Assembly (NCBI GenBank): GCA_043764015.1
Contig: JAYUKY010000107.1
Coordinates: 1 to 30,677 of the forward strand
DNA: 30,677 bases
Direction: 5' to 3'
Origin: JANYGM01 sp043764015
GTDB lineage: Bacteria > Bacteroidota > Bacteroidia > Cytophagales > Thermonemataceae
Both the position numbers and the translations under genes were made by a program. The notes under the pieces were generated by a model. That model was not told the DNA's origin. It searched no databases and was given only the letters and a program-made list of their open reading frames with translations. Shown piece by piece: positions 7,846-16,435 of the stretch. Position 1 is the first letter of the stretch. Each line of letters starts with the position of its first letter.

Positions 7846-10149
7846 TCAAATATTCAGCCAATACGTGAGTTTAAGTACAAGTGAGCGGTTACGGATTTTG
7901 AAATCCTCTGTAAAATAATTATCCGTATAAACAATAAATAAATCAGAAACGGGCTTGAAACGCCATTGCAGACGTGCATTAAAATTCATATTTTCTATTT
8001 GGCTATTGTATTGCAAAACGGTTGTTAGAAATAGGCTTTTTGTAAAAGACAAATCCACTCGTGGACTTATCAAAAACAGGTTATTGGTTGTCCCAAGCGT
8101 GATAACTCTATTGAAATTTGCATTAAGAGAAAAACTCCCCAAAGGCTGCAAACGGTAGCCAAAATTTGCACCTAAATTAAATAAATTTCCATCAAAATAA
8201 CTCTGATAAGATTGACTAAAGCCATAAGTAAACAACTTACGCCCATCAGAATTATAGTTGAAATTCCAGCCGTACATCTCATAAGAAGTGCCTGCTTTGA
8301 GCTTTGTTGGTTGATTTGTGTTGCTTGGGTCAAAATCTCTAAAAAGTTTAACAAAATTATTAAAAAAACTAAAACTTACCCCACTTGTATTGATAAAATT
8401 CGCATTGTAGCCAATAGAGTGTGTTCTATCAGTCAAATCCAAAGGTTTTACCACATTTTCAATATCAAATAAAGTCCAATAAAAATTGCTATAAAGCGTT
8501 AGTTGTTGCCTATTTAGATTAGAATTTGAATTTGCCTTTGGGAAAAAATTAAAGGAGGCGGAAGGCTCTAAACGCCAATGCCCCTGCCTACGCACAAATC
8601 CAATATCATTGGGATTATAGTTTGTGCCAACGTACTCGTGATTCCAGTTAAAATTAAATTTTTGGACAGTATAACCCAAATATGAGGCGTGTGTATAAGT
8701 ATTTGTTAAATTCTTGTCTGTGAGTAATTTATGATAAAAAAACTTTCCCACCCAACGGTTATTAGCAGAAAACATATTATAATCTAGTCCTATAATACGA
8801 GTGTAATTTTGGTTATTAAGTTCAAATTTTCCGCTTGTATCTGTAGTACGTTGTCTATTGATGAAAATTCCTGCAATGTTGGAACGTGTAAAAATACGCC
8901 TCTGGAAGGTCGCTACGCTATAATTAGTTGCTAAAATGCCTTTTTCCTTGTCAGTTCCTGTCTGCATATTGAGCGCACCAATGCGCCAATCTTTATTGAT
9001 TTTTCCACTTAGTCTTGCACCATAAAGAATAGGGTTTTGGACTGCCTGACCTGTATTTTTATCTTGCCCCAAACCTATTCTACGAGAGAAAAAAGGGCGT
9101 ATTTGACTAAATCCAGAGCGTGCAAATAAGTCAGAATTTTCAAGAAAAAACTGTCTTCTTTCAGGAAAAAAAAGCTCAAATCTGTCCAAATTCGTAACTT
9201 GTGCATCTACTTCTACTTGTGCAAAATCTGGATTAAAAGTTAGGTCAAGATTAAGAGAGGGTGTAACGGCTATTTTGGCATCTCCGCCTATGTTTGCGCC
9301 TAATTTAGCAGGCGTATTTTTCTCTTTATTTTTGTTATAAGTAGCTGTAATATAAGGAATTAGGGAGATGTTTGTGGTAGGTTTTGGGAGAGGTTCAGAA
9401 AACAATACTTTTCCTGTAAAACCAAGATTAGAAAGTCCAAAATTTCTATTGACAGGCACCCACGACGAAAACTCGTTTGCTTTGCGTACACTACGCCCAA
9501 AATTTACAAACCATTCATCTGAACCATCTTTATAGCGGATAGATTTGAAAGGGATAGCCATTTCCACAGTCCAATAATCTTCATATTGTGCCGTTTTGGA
9601 GTACCATTTATTGTCCCAATCAGGGTCAGAACCTTGTCCGCCACCATTGGCAATCAGTCCCTCACGTTGCACTCCAAGCGGATTTACTATAAAAGCAAAG
9701 CCATTAGTTTCATCTAAAAAAGAATCAAAAACAAAAAGAAAAAAATCACTACTTGGCGTATTAAAGTCTCTTCTAAGTGAAGTAACAACATAATCTTGTG
9801 GTTTTTGATTTTTACAAACCGCAGAAACATAAACAAAATTATCATCAAAAAGCATTTTAACTTCTGTTTTTGCGGTTGCGAAAGCCGTATCAAAAGGGGA
9901 ATTTTGAAAAAAATCTTTGGCTATCTCCACATTTTGCCACGCTTTCTCATCTGGAATACCATCAATATTGATTTTTTCAGTTGTTTTTTGCGCTTTGAGT
10001 TGGTATTTTTCTCTATCTATTTTGTCTTGGCAAGATGCTATATTTGGAAGCATTTGAGATAAAAATAAACCTAAAAAGAAGGCATTAAAGTATTTTTTCA
10101 ATGAATTTTTTAATATGTTTTTTGATTGTTTTCTTTGATTAGTTTTCAT
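7846..10149 (-). CDS. DUF5916 outer-membrane protein with CBM9-like N-terminal domain
   Basis: A 767-residue exported protein. The signal sequence spans about 1-41 and ends near IASCQ. Residues about 50-240 resemble the CBM9-like domain of this family: INIDGIPDEKAWQNVE, then VKMLFDDNFVYVSAVC and EDYWTVEMAIPFKSIRY. The remainder is a series of alternating amphipathic strands typical of an outer-membrane beta-barrel. It contains the family landmark FELFFPERRQFFLENSDLF and closes with RNRSLVLKLTYWLNI, whose final strand ends close to the C-terminus as in barrel proteins. The domain combination is that of DUF5916 proteins. The substrate is unknown; carbohydrate binding is suggested only by the N-terminal domain type. 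No SusC/SusD pair is adjacent. The Cys in the signal region could be a lipobox, but the -3 and -2 residues fit poorly. Confidence 0.88.
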   Translation of the reverse strand: MKTNQRKQSKNILKNSLKKYFNAFFLGLFLSQMLPNIASCQDKIDREKYQLKAQKTTEKINIDGIPDEKAWQNVEIAKDFFQNSPFDTAFATAKTEVKMLFDDNFVYVSAVCKNQKPQDYVVTSLRRDFNTPSSDFFLFVFDSFLDETNGFAFIVNPLGVQREGLIANGGGQGSDPDWDNKWYSKTAQYEDYWTVEMAIPFKSIRYKDGSDEWFVNFGRSVRKANEFSSWVPVNRNFGLSNLGFTGKVLFSEPLPKPTTNISLIPYITATYNKNKEKNTPAKLGANIGGDAKIAVTPSLNLDLTFNPDFAQVEVDAQVTNLDRFELFFPERRQFFLENSDLFARSGFSQIRPFFSRRIGLGQDKNTGQAVQNPILYGARLSGKINKDWRIGALNMQTGTDKEKGILATNYSVATFQRRIFTRSNIAGIFINRQRTTDTSGKFELNNQNYTRIIGLDYNMFSANNRWVGKFFYHKLLTDKNLTNTYTHASYLGYTVQKFNFNWNHEYVGTNYNPNDIGFVRRQGHWRLEPSASFNFFPKANSNSNLNRQQLTLYSNFYWTLFDIENVVKPLDLTDRTHSIGYNANFINTSGVSFSFFNNFVKLFRDFDPSNTNQPTKLKAGTSYEMYGWNFNYNSDGRKLFTYGFSQSYQSYFDGNLFNLGANFGYRLQPLGSFSLNANFNRVITLGTTNNLFLISPRVDLSFTKSLFLTTVLQYNSQIENMNFNARLQWRFKPVSDLFIVYTDNYFTEDFKIRNRSLVLKLTYWLNI

Positions 10150-10251
10150 TCTACTGAAAGTAGTTATTAGTCTTTTTTTAAGATTAGTTTAGTTAGGTGA
10201 ATTTTGTGGCGGTATCAATTATATTGTAACGTATTTTTTGCTAAAATATTT

Positions 10252-10288
10252 CATAAAAACAAAAAGACTTCAAATTTTATTTTGAAGT
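10252..10288 (-). terminator. Intrinsic terminator downstream of the Sua5-type gene
   Basis: An 8-bp stem ACTTCAAA/TTTGAAGT (10267-10274 and 10281-10288) with a 6-nt loop. On the minus strand it is followed by CTTTTTGTTTTTATG. It lies about 40 bp past the stop codon at 10329. Confidence 0.75.
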
Positions 10289-10328
10289 TACACCTATCAG
10301 CAATTAAATTGTGATAGCAGTTAAGTTA

Positions 10329-11306
10329 TTATTTGGCTGCTGCTCTGCGCAATCTGTCATTTATGGCACGTCCAAGCCCTATTTCTGGCAAAAGTTCTGC
10401 TATAATTACGTCTATATCCATTGTGTCTAGCTCACGCATCATAGCAAATAAATTTTTGGTTGCTTCCGCATAATCTCCTAATTTTGAAAGGAATAACTGA
10501 TTTTGAGGTAGTAAACTAGGCTCATTTTCACTAAAAAAAAGCGCACCAATTCTATTATGTTCATATTTCTCTAAAACATCAAAAAGATTTGACGTAAGTT
10601 GGCTACAATCTTCCAAAAATAATGGCTTTTTTGGGGAATAATGGCTTTCTAACATTCCTGGTGCGTGCGTTTGTTTAGGATTAGAAGAAGAAGTTTTTAC
10701 TTCTACTTTTCCTATAAGCTTTTCTATTTCTTCCACAGAAATACCTCCCAAGCGGTAAATAATAGCTTTTCCCCCTTCAAAACCAATAATAGTGGATTCT
10801 ATGCCAATTTCACAATTCCCGCCATCAAGAATAAGTGGTATTTTTGTACCTAATTGATTTTCAACGTGTTGTGCAGTTGTTGGGCTGATATAACCAAACG
10901 GATTAGCACTTGGTGCAGCCAGAGGAAACTCTAAACGTGCTAAAAGTGCCAACGTGAGCGGGTGCGCAGGTATGCGTATAGCAACTGTGTACATACCTGA
11001 CGTAACAAGGTCAGGGATAATTTTTTTTTTAGGCAAAAGAAGTGTTAATGCGCCTGCCCAAAAGCGTGTGGCAAGTTTTTCTGCTATTGCAGGGAAATCA
11101 ATAACAAAATTTTTGACTTTTTCCAACGTATCTGTATGAATAATAAGTGGGTCAAAAGTGGGGCGGTTTTTTGCTTCAAAAATCTTAGTAACTGCTGAAG
11201 TATCAAGCGCATTAGCAGCCAATCCATAAACGGTTTCTGTTGGAATAGCCACAAGTTCCCCAGCTCGTAAAAGTTTTTCTGCTAAATCTAAATCCTTAGA
11301 AATCAT
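10329..11306 (-). CDS. L-threonylcarbamoyladenylate synthase, Sua5 (YrdC plus Sua5 domains)
   Basis: A 325-residue enzyme that makes threonylcarbamoyl-AMP from Thr, bicarbonate and ATP for the t6A37 modification of ANN-decoding tRNAs. The YrdC fold covers about 1-200, with the early motif AIPTETVYGLAANA, APSANPFGYISPT and GNCEIGIESTIIGF. The linker HAPGMLESHYSPKKPL and a C-terminal Sua5 domain ending LGRAINDRLRRAA make it the long Sua5 form rather than short TsaC. I chose ATG 11306: the frame is open to 11375, but the 23 extra residues are only a translation of a heptamer repeat array (11320-11368). It follows trhO, another tRNA-modification gene, on the same strand, but the inverted heptamer array separates it from the gene in between. 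Confidence 0.95.
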   Translation of the reverse strand: MISKDLDLAEKLLRAGELVAIPTETVYGLAANALDTSAVTKIFEAKNRPTFDPLIIHTDTLEKVKNFVIDFPAIAEKLATRFWAGALTLLLPKKKIIPDLVTSGMYTVAIRIPAHPLTLALLARLEFPLAAPSANPFGYISPTTAQHVENQLGTKIPLILDGGNCEIGIESTIIGFEGGKAIIYRLGGISVEEIEKLIGKVEVKTSSSNPKQTHAPGMLESHYSPKKPLFLEDCSQLTSNLFDVLEKYEHNRIGALFFSENEPSLLPQNQLFLSKLGDYAEATKNLFAMMRELDTMDIDVIIAELLPEIGLGRAINDRLRRAAAK

Positions 11307-11319
11307 TTTGAGGTGTGAT

Positions 11320-11406
11320 ATTTGAGGTACGAAGTACGAAGTTTGAAGTACGAAGTTTGAAGTACGAAAATACAAAAAATCGTACCTCGTACCTCAAACT
11401 TCGTAC
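11320..11406. repeat. Forward-then-inverted heptamer array (GTACGAA/GTTTGAA)
   Basis: Forward 7-mers fill 11320-11368: a divergent ATTTGAG, then GTACGAA, GTACGAA, GTTTGAA, GTACGAA, GTTTGAA, GTACGAA. After a 10-bp AT spacer (11369-11378), four inverted 7-mers follow (11379-11406): ATCGTAC, CTCGTAC, CTCAAAC, TTCGTAC. The two halves can fold into a hairpin of more than 20 bp. The array starts one base past the stop codon of the gene at 11408 and ends 13 bp before the Sua5 start codon. It may act as a terminator or mRNA-end stabiliser; that role is an inference. Confidence 0.95.
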
Positions 11407-11407
11407 T

Positions 11408-11935
11408 TTATTTATCTATATTTAATTTTAGAATATTAAAATTGCCTTTGTATTTTTCTTGTTGCGTTTGTGTCCACGCAGCACGTTTTTCTTTTGCGCC
11501 ATAATGCTCAAAAACGTGTATTTCCAAGCCACTATCCACATTTGTTTTTGGGTGCGTAAAGTCAAACTCTGATTTGATGTCTTTTTTACGTTTTTTGCCT
11601 GTAAACTCACTCTCGTGCTTGTGATGTGGTGCGAGAGGCGTAAGATGCACAATAATTGTCTGTGAGTAATCAAATTCCTTATGTTGTTTTATGACAAGGC
11701 GCAAAGGATAAAAACCAATATGCTCTATTAAAATTTCATCATTTTTTGCCAAAAAAACTGTTACAGTTCCATTTTTTTCTGTATGTTGTTTGCCTCCTGC
11801 GTCTATGTGTGAGTGTACCATTGCCTGCGGAATGGGCGCAAAATCTTCTGCATCAAGCACCAAAAAAGTGGCTTTTTGGGCATAATTAGCAAAAGAAATT
11901 AAAGAAAAAAGAATTAAAAGAGCTATTTTTTTCAT
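11408..11935 (-). CDS. Small secreted protein with carboxypeptidase-regulatory-like domain
   Basis: A 175-residue protein with a clear signal peptide (MKKIALLILFSLISFANYAQ). Residues about 21-105 look like the CarboxypepD_reg-like beta-sandwich common in Bacteroidota secreted proteins: TFLVLDAEDFAPIPQAMVHS, then the turn ...EKNGTVTVFLAKNDEILIEHIGF. The tail is basic and His-rich (APHHKHESEFTGKKRKK) and ends in a charged helical segment; no catalytic motif is visible. It starts 27 bp after the stop codon of trhO on the same strand, so it is probably co-transcribed with it. Its stop codon sits two bases from the inverted heptamer array. I do not recognise a specific function. Confidence 0.75.
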   Translation of the reverse strand: MKKIALLILFSLISFANYAQKATFLVLDAEDFAPIPQAMVHSHIDAGGKQHTEKNGTVTVFLAKNDEILIEHIGFYPLRLVIKQHKEFDYSQTIIVHLTPLAPHHKHESEFTGKKRKKDIKSEFDFTHPKTNVDSGLEIHVFEHYGAKEKRAAWTQTQQEKYKGNFNILKLNIDK

Positions 11936-11962
11936 AATAATTAGAGAGTTGGAAGAATTGAA

Positions 11963-12943
11963 TTAAGCATTTTCACTATAATTTTTGGTCGTAATTTTCC
12001 AGCTTTTCATAGCACTATAACCATTTGGTTTGCGTGCATAATAGCCTGTGCCGTCATAAGGGCGTTTTTGTGTGTGCATTTGGCAAAGTACAGAACAAGC
12101 ACCTTCCAAAGTCCAGCCACAACTTTCGCAAATGGCTAAATGCTTATTACAGGCTGCATTGGCACAATTTACCATACGTGAGCTGTATGTACCGCACACA
12201 AAGCACGTAGAACTTTCACTAGGATTTACGGAATTTACATCAACGGCAATACGGTTGTCAAAAACATAACATTTTCCTTCAAAATCCTCACCTCCAGCCT
12301 CTATTCCGTATTTTATGATACCGCCATGTAGTTGATAAACATTTTCAAAACCTTGTTCTAACAAAAATGCACTTGCTTTTTCACATTTTATGCCACCTGT
12401 GCAATAAGTAATGATTTTTTTGTCTTTTAGATGAGAAAGTTCTGCTACTTTTTCAGGAAATTCTCTAAAGTTTTCCATATCAAGCGTTACAGCATTTTTG
12501 AATTTGCCTAATTTATGTTCATAATTAGAACGAACATCTAAAATTACAACATCTTCAGCATCTTTCAGCTTTTTAAAATCTTTTGGAGCTAAATGAATGC
12601 CAGTTTTTTCATTGGGATTGATGTCTGCAAGGCTGGAATATACTATTTCATCTTTTAAACGAACATTTATTTTTTCAAAAGTATGTTTGTCGTGGGTTTC
12701 TATTTTGAAATCAATACCAGAAAAATCAGCAAAAACTGCTTCATTTTTCAAATGTTTCATATACAATACGCAATCAGCGTGCAAGCCCGAAACAGCACCA
12801 TTTAAGCCTTCTTTGGCAACAATAATGCGTCCACGAATATTATTTTGAATGCAAAAAAGATGGTGCGCTTCCCTAAATTTTTCTGTATCTGCAATGGTTG
12901 TATAGCAATAATACAACAAAATTGAATAGTTTTTTTGTGTCAT
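11963..12943 (-). CDS. trhO: tRNA uridine(34) hydroxylase TrhO (rhodanese-related, UPF0176)
   Basis: A 326-residue protein of the YceA/TrhO family, which forms 5-hydroxyuridine at tRNA position 34 from prephenate-derived chemistry in an O2-independent or O2-dependent branch. The N-terminal acylphosphatase-like part holds RGRIIVAKEGLNGAVSG (about 37-53). The rhodanese domain has the catalytic Cys181 in the loop YCTGGIKCEKA and a second Cys187, followed by QLHGGIIKYG. The C-terminal part has paired cysteines (CFVCGTYSS, CANAACNKH, CESCGW, CSVLC) that look like a zinc-binding region, as in the longer members of the family. The ATG at 12943 is well placed. TACATTTG lies only 7 bp upstream, and a better TTG-N19 promoter lies at 13005-13034. 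Confidence 0.95.
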   Translation of the reverse strand: MTQKNYSILLYYCYTTIADTEKFREAHHLFCIQNNIRGRIIVAKEGLNGAVSGLHADCVLYMKHLKNEAVFADFSGIDFKIETHDKHTFEKINVRLKDEIVYSSLADINPNEKTGIHLAPKDFKKLKDAEDVVILDVRSNYEHKLGKFKNAVTLDMENFREFPEKVAELSHLKDKKIITYCTGGIKCEKASAFLLEQGFENVYQLHGGIIKYGIEAGGEDFEGKCYVFDNRIAVDVNSVNPSESSTCFVCGTYSSRMVNCANAACNKHLAICESCGWTLEGACSVLCQMHTQKRPYDGTGYYARKPNGYSAMKSWKITTKNYSENA

Positions 12944-13004
12944 AACGGCTCAAATGTAAGTTGAGTGTGATTTTTCTTATTTTATTCTATTTGATAAAAC
13001 ATCA

Positions 13005-13034
13005 CAAAAATACTAAAAAAATACCAAAAATCAA
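13005..13034 (-). promoter_or_regulatory. Promoter TTG-N19-TATTTTTG of trhO
   Basis: On the minus strand TTG (13034-13032) is followed by 19 bp and TATTTTTG (13012-13005), giving a 5' leader of about 55 nt. A second -7 match, TACATTTG (12958-12951), ends 7 bp before the ATG and would give a leaderless mRNA. The region is AT-rich, so chance matches are possible. Confidence 0.5.
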
Positions 13035-13054
13035 AAATAAGATTGTTATAAATA

Positions 13055-14080
13055 CTATTTTAAATCTTCTGCCAAAAGTGTCTTCTTATAACAAATAACA
13101 GGCAACAAAATAGTATAATACAACACAAAAACCAAAGAGCCAAAGATGATCAACAACTTCAAAACCATAGGCATATTAGCGTAGCGGGTGATAAAACTCT
13201 CTATAAATGCGGCTAAAAAGAAAAATGGTATCATTCCTAAGATGATTTTGACACCGTTTTTTGCAGCTTTTAAGAAAGAGGCATAGCGAGTGTAAGTTTG
13301 CGGAAATAAAATACTATTTCCTATCAAAATACCTGCTGCTCCAGCTATCACAATAGCCCAAATCTCTACTACACCGTGCAACCATATCACAGAGGCGGAC
13401 TCTATAAAGAGGTTTTTTTGATAAAAAAAGTATTGAAAACTACCAAGCATCACGCCATTGGTGAATAATCTATACGCAGTCCCAACCGACAATAATGCAA
13501 ATAAAGGAAACATTGATGTACCGCCAAGTACATAAACAGTTTCTATCCCTCCCCAAATAAACACCCAAAACGACACACGAATATTATTGAAAAATATCAT
13601 AAAAAACATACTTACTTCGTCTTGGTCTTGATAAACGCCCATAGGATTGCCCTTTTCTATGTTGCGGAGCGTCATATCCACATAACCATCTCCCAAAATT
13701 AAACGTACAAAGCTATCATCATAGGCGCAGGAGAAGACACCAATCAATGCAGCTCCAAAAAATATAATAGCGGACATCAAAATCTCTTTCCTAGCGTAGT
13801 AAAACACTAATGGAAGCTCCTCTGTCCAAAAAGTAATGAAGCGACTGCCTCGTTCTTTTCTGTTTTTGTAGATAGCTTGATGCACCCTTATTGCTAAGGC
13901 GTTAAGATATGTTGTTGTAGGGCTTTTAGGATGATTAGTACGTGAATGCGACAAATCATCTGTCAGCTCTACGAACAAATCAGACAGCTTATCTGGGTGA
14001 ACTTTGGAGATATTTTGACTATCTTTCTCCATTTCTAACCATTTATCTCTATTTCTTTTCAAAAAAACTCCTTCTTTCAT
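13055..14080 (-). CDS. SpoIIM (stage II sporulation protein M, DUF95) family membrane protein
   Basis: A 341-residue integral membrane protein. The N-terminus shows the family start MKEGVFLKRNRDKWLEMEK with a soluble helical stretch to about 100. About six or seven hydrophobic segments follow (for example IFFGAALIGVFSC near 105, FWVFIWGGIETVYVLGG near 170 and the conserved stretch HGVVEIWAIVIAGAAGILIG near 235). Members occur widely in non-sporulating bacteria, often next to RDD or DUF58/MoxR genes; none is present here. The biochemical role is unknown, so the name reflects homology only. It lies downstream of the MsbA-like exporter on the same strand, but a 375-bp intergenic region filled by a tandem array separates them. 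Confidence 0.9.
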   Translation of the reverse strand: MKEGVFLKRNRDKWLEMEKDSQNISKVHPDKLSDLFVELTDDLSHSRTNHPKSPTTTYLNALAIRVHQAIYKNRKERGSRFITFWTEELPLVFYYARKEILMSAIIFFGAALIGVFSCAYDDSFVRLILGDGYVDMTLRNIEKGNPMGVYQDQDEVSMFFMIFFNNIRVSFWVFIWGGIETVYVLGGTSMFPLFALLSVGTAYRLFTNGVMLGSFQYFFYQKNLFIESASVIWLHGVVEIWAIVIAGAAGILIGNSILFPQTYTRYASFLKAAKNGVKIILGMIPFFFLAAFIESFITRYANMPMVLKLLIIFGSLVFVLYYTILLPVICYKKTLLAEDLK

Positions 14081-14173
14081 TTGTATAAGTAAGTTAAAAA
14101 TAAATATTGGTACAGTTTTTATTTGTTATTTGTAGAATATTAAATGTAAATTGTAAAATGATTTTTGTTAGGA

Positions 14174-14404
14174 GGGTAATAATTTTATTTATTTGGCAAA
14201 TTACATTTATTATTTGGGTAATAATTTTTGTTAGGAGGGTAATAATTTTATTTATTTAGGTATTTACATTTATTATTTGGGTAATAACTTTTGTTAGGAG
14301 GGTAATAATTTTATTTATTTGGCAAATTACATTTATTATTTGGGTAACAACTTTTGTTAGAAAGGTAATAATTTTATTTATTTGGGTATTTACATTTATT
14401 GTTT
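14174..14404. repeat. Nested tandem array: 21-bp units in 63-bp and 126-bp periods
   Basis: Eleven contiguous 21-bp units fill 14174-14404 of the 375-bp gap between SpoIIM and the ABC exporter. They fall into three sub-types in order A-B-C: A begins GGGTAATAATTTT, B contains TTACATTTATTATTT, C ends CTTTTGTTAGGA or similar. The triplet repeats every 63 bp (starts 14174, 14237, 14300, 14363). B copies 1 and 3 begin GGCAAATTAC while copies 2 and 4 begin AGGTATTTAC or GGGTATTTAC, so there is a 126-bp super-period. A decayed C unit follows to about 14425. All units are nearly identical and no unique spacers are present. The rest of the gap (14081-14173, 14426-14455) shows no gene. Confidence 0.95.
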
Positions 14405-14455
14405 GTAAAATTACGTTTATTATCTTTTAGTAAACAAATAAGTATTTCTAAATTA

Positions 14456-16285
14456 TTAATGTTCTTCGTGGCTACGGTAAAGTCTAGTGTAAATACCATT
14501 TACATTTTCCATAAGTTTGTTGTGTGTACCACGCTCTACTATCTCTCCACGCTGCAAAACAATGATTTCATCAGCATTTTGTATTGTAGTAAGGCGGTGC
14601 GCAATTACTAAGGAAGTCCTATCTTTCATCAAATTGTCTAATGCTTGTTGTACGAGCTTCTCTACTTTATTATCAAGGGCAGATGTAGCCTCATCAAGTA
14701 TCAAAATAGGGGGATTACGCAAGATAGCACGAGCAATACTTACCCTTTGGCGTTGTCCACCAGAAAGCATTGCTCCTCTGTCGCCAATATTAGTTTGATA
14801 GCCGTCAGGTTTTTCCATAATAAAATCGTGCATATTAGCAATTTTTGCAGCTGCAACTACTTGTTCTTCCGTTGCGGAAATGCCAAAAGCAATATTATTA
14901 AAGATAGTGTCATTAAACAACACTGGTTCTTGAGTTACAATCCCTAATTGCGCCCTCAAACTTTCTATATCACAGTCTTTTAAATCAATATTGTCAATAG
15001 TTACGTTTCCTTTGGTAGGGTCGTAGAAGCGGGGCAGCAAATCTGCAATAGTGGACTTGCCACCGCCAGATGTACCCACAAGTGCAATAGTTTTTCCCTT
15101 AGGAATTTTAAAACTAATGCCTTTTAATACTTCTTCACCTTCATTATAATGAAAGAATATGTCATTAAAGGCTATTTCTTTTTGAAATTCTACTATTTTA
15201 TGGGCATCTTTTGGGCTAGTGATGAGAGGTTTTGTATCAATAAGTTCAAAAACTCTTTCTGCAGATACCAAACTAATTTGAGTTTGCCCAAAACTATTTG
15301 TAATTTCTTTAATAGGTTGCGTTATTTGTGAAAACATTGCTACAAAACCAAAAAATTGTGAAGCAGTAAGGTTACTTTCTCCTTGTAATATTAGCAATCC
15401 CCCATAAACAACTATACCTGTAATTATCATTACGCCCATTACTTCAGAAAAAGGAGAAGAAAGTTCTCTGCGGTAAGCAATTTTTTTTGTTGTATTGGCA
15501 TAAAATGTATTTTCATCAGAAAATTTCTTATTGATATAGTTAGTTGCGTTAAATCCTTTGACAATTTTTAATCCTCCAAGCATCTCATCAAGAATACTAT
15601 TGAGCTTTCCTAAAGAATCTTGCCCCAAATTAGAATGTTTACGTAACTTTCCTATCAATACAGCTACAAATCCTCCAGAGATAGGAATAAATATTAAAGA
15701 AAACAGGGAAAGTTCCGGAGAGATATTGTACAATACCACAAAAGAAATGATAAGCGTAACACTATCTTTGAAAACAGCTCTAAAAGAACTCATAATAGTG
15801 CTTTCTATATTGAAGATGTCGCCCATAATACGAGAAATAATATCTCCTTTTCTTTGAGTAGAGAAGTAACCAAGATGCAAATTGGTTGTTTTTTCAAAGA
15901 CTTCTTTTCGTAAACGTGAAACTAAACGCATTTTTAGGAACTCCAACAAACAGGTAGTTATATATCTAAATACATTGGAGAGAATAACAGATAAAGTTAC
16001 CACACCAGCCACAAAATAAAGTGGACCTACTTTGCCGTATTGGCTAAAAGTGGTGAGCATATAGTAGTTAAAATTCTCTTTTACGAAGGTTATAGAAAAG
16101 CTAAAAGTAGGTTTTATAGGTGTTTTGGTAACATCTACATTGCCAAATAGAACATCTAACAACGGAATAAAAAGAGTAAGATTGATTACGCCAAAGATAG
16201 CAGCGCAAAGGGAGCAGAAAATAAACAAAGAAGCAGGTTTTGCAATGGGTTGCAGGTAGCCAAAAAGACGAACAAAAGTTTTCAA
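14456..16285 (-). CDS. MsbA-like ABC exporter (permease fused to ATPase)
   Basis: A half-transporter of 609 residues from the start I prefer. An N-terminal transmembrane domain of about six helices (10-330) carries the type I exporter fold. The ATPase has Walker A GTSGGGKST (about 404-412), Q-loop VTQEPVLF, signature LSGGQRQR (about 507-514), Walker B ILILDE (about 527-532) and H-loop AHRLTT. Domain order and length fit MsbA-type lipid or drug exporters; lipid A export is plausible, lpxB being in the same window, but the substrate is unproven. No ATG exists near the 5' end. The frame opens with TTG 16342, but that codon overlaps a TATTTTTG promoter box. TTG 16285 gives MKTFVRLFGYLQP, a typical exporter beginning. 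Confidence 0.93.
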   Translation of the reverse strand: MKTFVRLFGYLQPIAKPASLFIFCSLCAAIFGVINLTLFIPLLDVLFGNVDVTKTPIKPTFSFSITFVKENFNYYMLTTFSQYGKVGPLYFVAGVVTLSVILSNVFRYITTCLLEFLKMRLVSRLRKEVFEKTTNLHLGYFSTQRKGDIISRIMGDIFNIESTIMSSFRAVFKDSVTLIISFVVLYNISPELSLFSLIFIPISGGFVAVLIGKLRKHSNLGQDSLGKLNSILDEMLGGLKIVKGFNATNYINKKFSDENTFYANTTKKIAYRRELSSPFSEVMGVMIITGIVVYGGLLILQGESNLTASQFFGFVAMFSQITQPIKEITNSFGQTQISLVSAERVFELIDTKPLITSPKDAHKIVEFQKEIAFNDIFFHYNEGEEVLKGISFKIPKGKTIALVGTSGGGKSTIADLLPRFYDPTKGNVTIDNIDLKDCDIESLRAQLGIVTQEPVLFNDTIFNNIAFGISATEEQVVAAAKIANMHDFIMEKPDGYQTNIGDRGAMLSGGQRQRVSIARAILRNPPILILDEATSALDNKVEKLVQQALDNLMKDRTSLVIAHRLTTIQNADEIIVLQRGEIVERGTHNKLMENVNGIYTRLYRSHEEH

Positions 16286-16339
16286 GAGATATTTTGAGGG
16301 TTGTTGAGTTATAACGAAAATTAAATGTTTAAATTTTCT

Positions 16340-16347
16340 CAAAAATA
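16340..16347 (-). promoter_or_regulatory. -7 box TATTTTTG upstream of the ABC exporter
   Basis: TATTTTTG on the minus strand overlaps the outermost TTG start candidate (16342-16340). If it is used, transcription begins near 16333 and the downstream TTG at 16285 must be the initiation codon. No -33 TTG was verified. Confidence 0.4.
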
Positions 16348-16435
16348 AGGATTTTGTTTGGATATTTTCTAGGTATTTTGAGAAAAATCAATTTTTGCTA
16401 CACTTTAGTAGAACTAAAACGCACAATATCAGTAA

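Noticed and set aside
11307..11375. A 23-residue N-terminal extension of the Sua5 protein
   Set aside because: The extra codons translate a heptamer repeat array, and the family starts at the Met encoded at 11306.
14174..14404. Possible CRISPR array
   Set aside because: The units are contiguous 21-bp repeats with no unique spacers, and no cas gene is present.
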